Positions 6,227 to 9,464 of a DNA stretch of 9,464 bases are shown here, in pieces. Position 1 is the first letter of the stretch. Every line of letters begins with the position of its first letter. The DNA lies in contig JAIWOE010000148.1 of NCBI GenBank assembly GCA_020217165.1, forward strand, positions 1-9,464. Reading direction: 5' to 3'. The notes below the pieces were generated by a model, which ran no database searches, was not told where the DNA came from, and saw only the letters and a list, made by a program, of their open reading frames with translations. The DNA comes from Desulfovibrio sp. (GTDB taxonomy: Bacteria > Desulfobacterota > Desulfovibrionia > Desulfovibrionales > Desulfovibrionaceae). The position numbers were made by a program, and so were the translations under genes.

Positions 6227-7096
6227 TTAGAGTGGAAGGCCCAGGGCCCGGGCGTCCAGGACGCCGGCAAAGACGTAGGCCGCTGCCCCCGTGAGGAACA
6301 CTTGGCCCCCGTCGCTGGTGATGGTCAGCACTTCCTTGCCCGTGGTGGTGATGTTGACTTCCGAAGCGGCAAAGCCGAGCTGCTGAGCCACCAGGGCGCT
6401 GGCTGCCGCGCCGGTGCCGCAGGCATAGGTCTCGTCTTCCACACCGCGTTCATAGGTACGCAAGTGGATGGTGGTGCTGTTGAGTATCTGAATGAAATTG
6501 GCATTGGCGCCCTTGGGGGCAAACCGCTCGTGGTGGCGCAGGGCCCGGCCCAGGGTCTTGACGTCCACACTCCAGACATCATCCACGATGACCACCGCAT
6601 GGGGCACGCCAGTGTTGACGTGATTGACGGTGTAGGTGGTCCCGTTCAGGGTCAGGGGCTCGCCCAGCCAGAGATCGTGGGGCGCAGTGAGCTGCACCTT
6701 GACCCGGGCGCCGGCAGGAGATTCTTCCAGCACCTGGGCCAGGATGGGACCGGCATCGGTGAGGAATCGGTGGGCCGGGCCAGCCAGATCCAGTCGCACG
6801 GCCAGGCTGGCAGCGCAGCGGGAGGCATTGCCGCACATTTCGGCGCGGGAGCCGTCGGCGTTGAAGAAGTGCCAGCGGTAGTCGCAGCCGGGGGCCGGTG
6901 CGGGGGCTTCCAGGAAAATCAGGCCATCGGCGCCGATGCTGAAGGCGCGCTGGCACAGGACCGTGGCCCATTGCGCCATGTGTTCCCGGGGCAGCTGCAG
7001 GGTGCGATTGTCTATGAAAATGAAGTCGTTGCCACAACCATGGAGCTTGTGGAATTCGATGCGGCGAGTGGCGTCGGGGGCAGACGTCGCAGACAT
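6227..7096 (-). CDS. dapF: Diaminopimelate epimerase DapF
   Basis: DapF converts LL-diaminopimelate to meso-diaminopimelate, the lysine precursor and peptidoglycan cross-linking residue, by a two-cysteine acid/base mechanism without a cofactor. The 289-residue protein shows the N-terminal HKLHGCGNDFIFID (16-29), the first catalytic Cys in EMCGNASRC (Cys88), NTGVPHAVV (161-169), GANANF (197-202) and the second catalytic Cys in YACGTGAAAS (Cys226). The frame is open further upstream (to 7318), but that part overlaps the preceding gene and has no family resemblance. The ATG at 7096 is supported by AAGGA at 7108-7112, which overlaps the stop of the preceding gene. The 13-base gap implies co-transcription and probably coupled translation. 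The next gene downstream is dapA, after 95 bases, so this is a diaminopimelate-pathway pair. Confidence 0.96.
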   Translation of the reverse strand: MSATSAPDATRRIEFHKLHGCGNDFIFIDNRTLQLPREHMAQWATVLCQRAFSIGADGLIFLEAPAPAPGCDYRWHFFNADGSRAEMCGNASRCAASLAVRLDLAGPAHRFLTDAGPILAQVLEESPAGARVKVQLTAPHDLWLGEPLTLNGTTYTVNHVNTGVPHAVVIVDDVWSVDVKTLGRALRHHERFAPKGANANFIQILNSTTIHLRTYERGVEDETYACGTGAAASALVAQQLGFAASEVNITTTGKEVLTITSDGGQVFLTGAAAYVFAGVLDARALGLPL

Positions 7097-7109
7097 GGCG
7101 GGTGCATCC

Positions 7110-8066
7110 TTATGAAGCAGGGGTGGGGTGCGGATGGAACAAGGCCTTGATGACGGGATCGTCCGCCACATGCTCTTCCAGTACCGGCGCGGTGGCCCGG
7201 ATGTTGTCCTCCAGTCGCCAGCGGCCCTGCGGAGTGGGCCAGGCCAGGAGCTGCACCACGGTGACGGTGCGGCCCTTGCTGGAGGTGCGGGCCCAGAGGG
7301 TCTGCCCGTTGTTGGCAATCAGATCCGGGGCAGCGGTGCCGGCGCCGGCGCCAAGGAGGATATCCAGCCCGGGCACGCCGTGGGAGAGCAGGGTGAATTC
7401 CTGCTGGCGCCCCCAATGGCTCATGCCGATGACCAGATCGCTCTGGGCCTTCTGGGCGGCGATTTCCCGGCGCACGGCATCCTGCATCTGGTCGGAAGGG
7501 GTGGCCTGATGGTCAATGAGGGGAAAATGTACCACGGCGACTTTTTTCCCGCCCACGGCATGCATCTCCGTGAGGCAGGAAGAGGTGGACAATTCCCGGA
7601 ACAGGTGCGGCAGCTCCCGCGGCTGGCCTGGGGCCACGTTGCGGCGCAGCCAGTCAGCCTCGGCGGGGGTGACGAACACGCGGGTATAGCCCAGCAGGTC
7701 GTAGGCCCGGAAAAAGGCTGGCACGTAGTGTTCCTTGGGCCGCACCTCAAGGTCTCGCTTGTCGAAGAATTCCTGGGCGCCGCCCAGGGTGAGCACCGGG
7801 GCCTTGGGGCCCAGGGTCTGCTTCACATGCTGCATGATGGTGGCCCGCCGGGCCATCCCGCCAACAAGGTGCCCCCCTCAGGTGGGGCAGGGATCAAAAT
7901 ACCCCTTGGTGTCTGCCGTGAAGAAGATGGTCAGCACCGGCGGGGCCTCGGCGGCTCGCGCGGCCGGGGTCGTGACGCCGGATGCTGCGTGCACCCAAAC
8001 GCACAGGCCAAGCACCAGCACCAGACATGCGGCCAGGGCGGCTGCTGCCCGCAGGGGAATAGACAT
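7110..8066 (-). CDS. Secreted UshA/5'-nucleotidase-like protein, predicted selenoprotein (in-frame TGA as Sec63)
   Basis: Two frames separated by one TGA (7878-7880) form a single 318-residue protein. Residues 1 to about 28 (MSIPLR, then a long Ala/Leu/Val stretch ending near VHAASG) are a signal peptide, so it is exported. LTIFFTADTKG (45-55) matches the first motif of the metallophosphatase/5'-nucleotidase (UshA) fold. It runs into DPCPT-TGA-GG, and after the TGA into VGGMARRAT, which matches the G-G-L-A-R-R segment that follows a Cys-rich motif in related proteins. The TGA therefore sits where a CxxC second cysteine is expected, making a CPTU motif. Later segments SDLVIGMSHWG (209-219), VPGLDILLG and SSKGRTVTVVQ continue the UshA-like fold. 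The usual metal ligands look lost: NDxHG reads ADTKG, and GGHSH reads GAGAG (239-243). A thiol/selenol redox or binding role seems more likely than nucleotidase activity. The start ATG at 8066 has only a weak GGGG upstream, 11 bases after the HU gene. Confidence 0.8.
7839..7880 (-). promoter_or_regulatory. Candidate bacterial SECIS element at the TGA codon
   Basis: On the minus strand, directly after the TGA, a hairpin can form with apical stem CGGG (7860-7857) and CCCG (7852-7849) around an AUGG loop. A lower stem pairs the G-run and CACC just after the TGA (about 7876-7868) with GGGCCACC (7846-7839), with a few mismatches and a bulge of several bases. The loop lies about 21 bases after the TGA, within the range known for bacterial SECIS elements, and is G-rich. 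Folding was done by eye. Confidence 0.5.
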
Positions 8067-8077
8067 GGAACGCCCCG

Positions 8078-8353
8078 CTACTTGTTGAGAAATTCCTTGA
8101 GCTCCTTGCCAGCCCGGAAGAACGGCAGGATTTTGGGGTCCACGGTCACCATTTCACCGGTTTTGGGGTTACGGCCGGTGTAGCCGCCGTAGGTCTTGAT
8201 TTTGAAGCTGCCGAACCCGCGGATTTCCACGCGGGAACCTTCCCTGAGGGAATCCTTGATGGAGTCGATGAACGTGCTCACCACCACAGTGGCTTCTTCA
8301 AGGGGGATGTTGTTTTCTTCAGACACTTTCCGGATCAGCTCGCTCTTGTTCAT
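8078..8353 (-). CDS. HU/IHF-family nucleoid DNA-binding protein
   Basis: The 91-residue protein has the full family length. It opens with MNKSELIRKVSEENNIPLEEA (dimerising helices), carries the strand motif RGFGSFKIKTYGGYTGRNPK, and has the DNA-intercalating proline in RNPKTGE (Pro63) at the tip of the beta arm. It ends with FFRAGKELKEFLNK, the standard C-terminal helix. Such proteins bind and bend DNA as dimers and shape the nucleoid, replication and transcription. Sequence alone does not settle HU against an IHF subunit. GGAG lies 7 bases before the ATG. It sits 11 bases upstream of the secreted-protein gene and has its own promoter (8417-8445), so it may head a transcript covering the dap genes. 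Confidence 0.95.
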   Translation of the reverse strand: MNKSELIRKVSEENNIPLEEATVVVSTFIDSIKDSLREGSRVEIRGFGSFKIKTYGGYTGRNPKTGEMVTVDPKILPFFRAGKELKEFLNK

Positions 8354-8400
8354 CCCTGGGCTCCATGTCGGTGTGGCGCGTCCCCCCGAACGCTGGTGTG

Positions 8401-8422
8401 CATAATTGACGCAAGAATTATG
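8401..8422. promoter_or_regulatory. Inverted repeat over the -10 box, candidate operator
   Basis: CATAATT (8401-8407) and AATTATG (8416-8422) are perfect 7-base inverted arms with an 8-base spacer. One arm contains the -10 hexamer and the other lies in the initially transcribed region. A repressor binding here would block the promoter. The binding protein is not identified. Confidence 0.5.
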
Positions 8423-8445
8423 GATTATTCTACATGTATCGTCAA
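8417..8445 (-). promoter_or_regulatory. Strong sigma70-type promoter for the HU gene and downstream operon
   Basis: On the minus strand TTGACG (8445-8440) and CATAAT (8422-8417) are separated by exactly 17 bases. Each hexamer differs from consensus at one position. The surrounding sequence is AT-rich in an otherwise GC-rich window. It lies just downstream of the preceding ATPase gene's stop and about 65 bases before the HU start codon. Confidence 0.8.
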
Positions 8446-8452
8446 GGAATTC

Positions 8453-9328
8453 TTATTCGTTTTGTGGCGTGGCCGCATCCGCCGCCTCTGTAGGGGGCGT
8501 TGGGGCCGGACCATGGAGGGAGTTGAGGGGCCGCAGGGCTTGTTCATGGGCCAGTTCGGGGAGCCGGGCTTCGCGCAGCTTGGCCAGTTTGACGGCCACG
8601 GCCATCATGTCCCGCGCGGCATTGGATTTGGGCGCCAGCTTCATCAAGGGGGATTGTTTGCGCACGGCGTCGGCCACCTGCTTGTCCAGGCTGATGCCGC
8701 CAAGGAACGTGACGGAAAAGCCCAGGAACCGTTCGCAGGTGGCGTTGAGGCGGTGGAAGGCTTCGCGCTCTTCGGCGTGGGATTCCGCCATGTTCACCAC
8801 CACGTGGAACTCCCGCAGTCCGTGCTGGGTGGCCAGGACTTTGATGAGGGCGTAACTGTCCGTCAGGGAGGTGGGTTCCGGCGTCACCACCACCACGCGC
8901 ACGTGGCTCATGGTGGCGAAGGACAAGACCGTGGGGGAGATGCCGGCGCCAAGATCCATGAAGGCGAAGTTGTACCGGGAAAACAGGGGCCGCAGGCGTT
9001 CAAAGAGGTGCTCGCGGGCGTCATCATCCAGTTCCAGGAGCTCCGGGACACCCGAGGCGGCGGGCAGCAGGTCGAAGCCCCCGCGGGCCAGGGGGGTGAT
9101 GATCTCCTGCAGGGGCGTATCTTCATCCACCAAGTCCTGGATGGTTTTTTCTGGCGCAATGCCCAGCAGCACGTCCAGGTTGGCAAGGCCGATATCGCAG
9201 TCCATGAGCAGCAGGGGATGGCCGGCCTTGAACAGGCAGTAGGAAAGGTTCAGGGCGATGTTGGTCTTGCCCACGCCGCCTTTGCCGGAAAGAATGGCTA
9301 CGGAAAGCGTCTTGTTGGGGAGCGTCAT
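8453..9328 (-). CDS. MinD/ParA-family ATPase, FlhG/YlxH-like
   Basis: The 291-residue protein has the deviant Walker A motif SGKGGVGKT (14-22) with the signature lysine, the Walker A' / switch region LLLMDCDIGLANLD (39-52), the Walker B-like FMDLGAG (123-129) and TPEPTSLTDSYALIK (149-163). The last segment is typical of FlhG/FleN/YlxH proteins, which control flagellar number and position, more than of cell-division MinD. It lacks an N-terminal extension with the DQAxxLR FlhF-activating motif, and no flagellar gene is seen here, so a different cargo is possible. The C-terminal 45 or so residues are Pro/Ala-rich and probably disordered; no clear membrane-targeting helix is visible. GGAGG precedes the ATG by 4 bases, and the ATG overlaps the previous gene's stop (ATGA), indicating translational coupling. 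Confidence 0.9.
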   Translation of the reverse strand: MTLPNKTLSVAILSGKGGVGKTNIALNLSYCLFKAGHPLLLMDCDIGLANLDVLLGIAPEKTIQDLVDEDTPLQEIITPLARGGFDLLPAASGVPELLELDDDAREHLFERLRPLFSRYNFAFMDLGAGISPTVLSFATMSHVRVVVVTPEPTSLTDSYALIKVLATQHGLREFHVVVNMAESHAEEREAFHRLNATCERFLGFSVTFLGGISLDKQVADAVRKQSPLMKLAPKSNAARDMMAVAVKLAKLREARLPELAHEQALRPLNSLHGPAPTPPTEAADAATPQNE

Positions 9329-9464
9329 GCGTCCTCCGAGAAAAAGAGGCCATCGTCATCGTCCAGCAGGCCGGGCCCGCCGGCATTGGAGAGCAGGAAC
9401 TGCTTTTCGCTGGACTGCACCAGGGTGGAGCGGACCATGGTTTCCTCGTCCGCCGCCAGGCAGG
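9325..9464 (-). CDS. C-terminal end of an acidic protein (partial, unknown)
   Basis: A frame enters from the window edge and ends with TGA at 9325-9327, overlapping the ATG of the next gene by 4 bases. The visible 45 residues include STLVQSSEKQFLLSNAGG and an acidic end with DDDD and SEDA. I do not recognise the family. Coding is supported by the stop/start overlap and by the ribosome binding site of the next gene lying inside this frame. It is likely co-transcribed with the ATPase and may act with it. Confidence 0.6.
   Translation of the reverse strand, partial: CLAADEETMVRSTLVQSSEKQFLLSNAGGPGLLDDDDGLFFSEDA

Noticed and set aside
6302..7150. 282-codon plus-strand frame opposite dapF
   Set aside because: It is the antisense of a clear DapF with both catalytic cysteines.
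7110..7856. Separate cytoplasmic 248-residue gene starting at the ATG at 7856
   Set aside because: No Shine-Dalgarno precedes this ATG, the protein would lack the first strand and export signal, and the upstream frame joins it through one TGA in a CxxC-like position.
7128..8183. 351-codon plus-strand frame opposite the UshA-like gene
   Set aside because: Antisense shadow; the minus strand has a signal peptide and a family-like fold, whereas this frame has neither.

Overview
The window looks like chromosomal DNA from a Desulfovibrio-type sulfate reducer or a close relative. It is GC-rich, has dense short operons with clear GGAGG ribosome binding sites, carries a PutA without a DNA-binding domain as in delta-proteobacteria, and appears to use selenocysteine. 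The taxon is an inference from gene content and codon bias, not from a marker gene. No mobile element, CRISPR array, tRNA or rRNA was seen.

Plus strand, left part (1-4896): the tail of a small membrane protein, then a membrane-anchored, Pro/Ala-rich protein with a C-terminal AMIN-like domain. Two near-identical terminator hairpins follow. A promoter with an inverted repeat then leads into a two-gene proline-catabolism operon: an Lrp/AsnC-family regulator and, 12 bases on, a 995-residue bifunctional proline dehydrogenase / L-glutamate-gamma-semialdehyde dehydrogenase (PutA).

Convergent gap (4897-5252): about 356 bases with no gene but packed with inverted repeats, including a 42-base near-perfect palindrome. 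It separates putA from the oppositely oriented right part.

Minus strand, right part (9464 down to 5253): in transcription order, the end of an acidic unknown protein, a FlhG/YlxH-like MinD/ParA ATPase (4-base overlap), an HU-family DNA-binding protein with its own sigma70-type promoter, a secreted UshA/5'-nucleotidase-like protein, dapF and dapA. DapA makes 4-hydroxy-tetrahydrodipicolinate early in the diaminopimelate/lysine pathway, and DapF makes meso-diaminopimelate for peptidoglycan.

The two most notable points are in-frame stop codons inside neighbouring genes of this operon. The secreted protein reads through a TGA in a Cys-Pro-Thr-TGA motif, with a hairpin just downstream, and is best explained as a selenoprotein of 318 residues. 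dapA carries a TAG at codon 223, after which the reading frame continues with an intact DapA C-terminus to the normal length. This is a nonsense mutation, a sequence error or, less likely, recoding.
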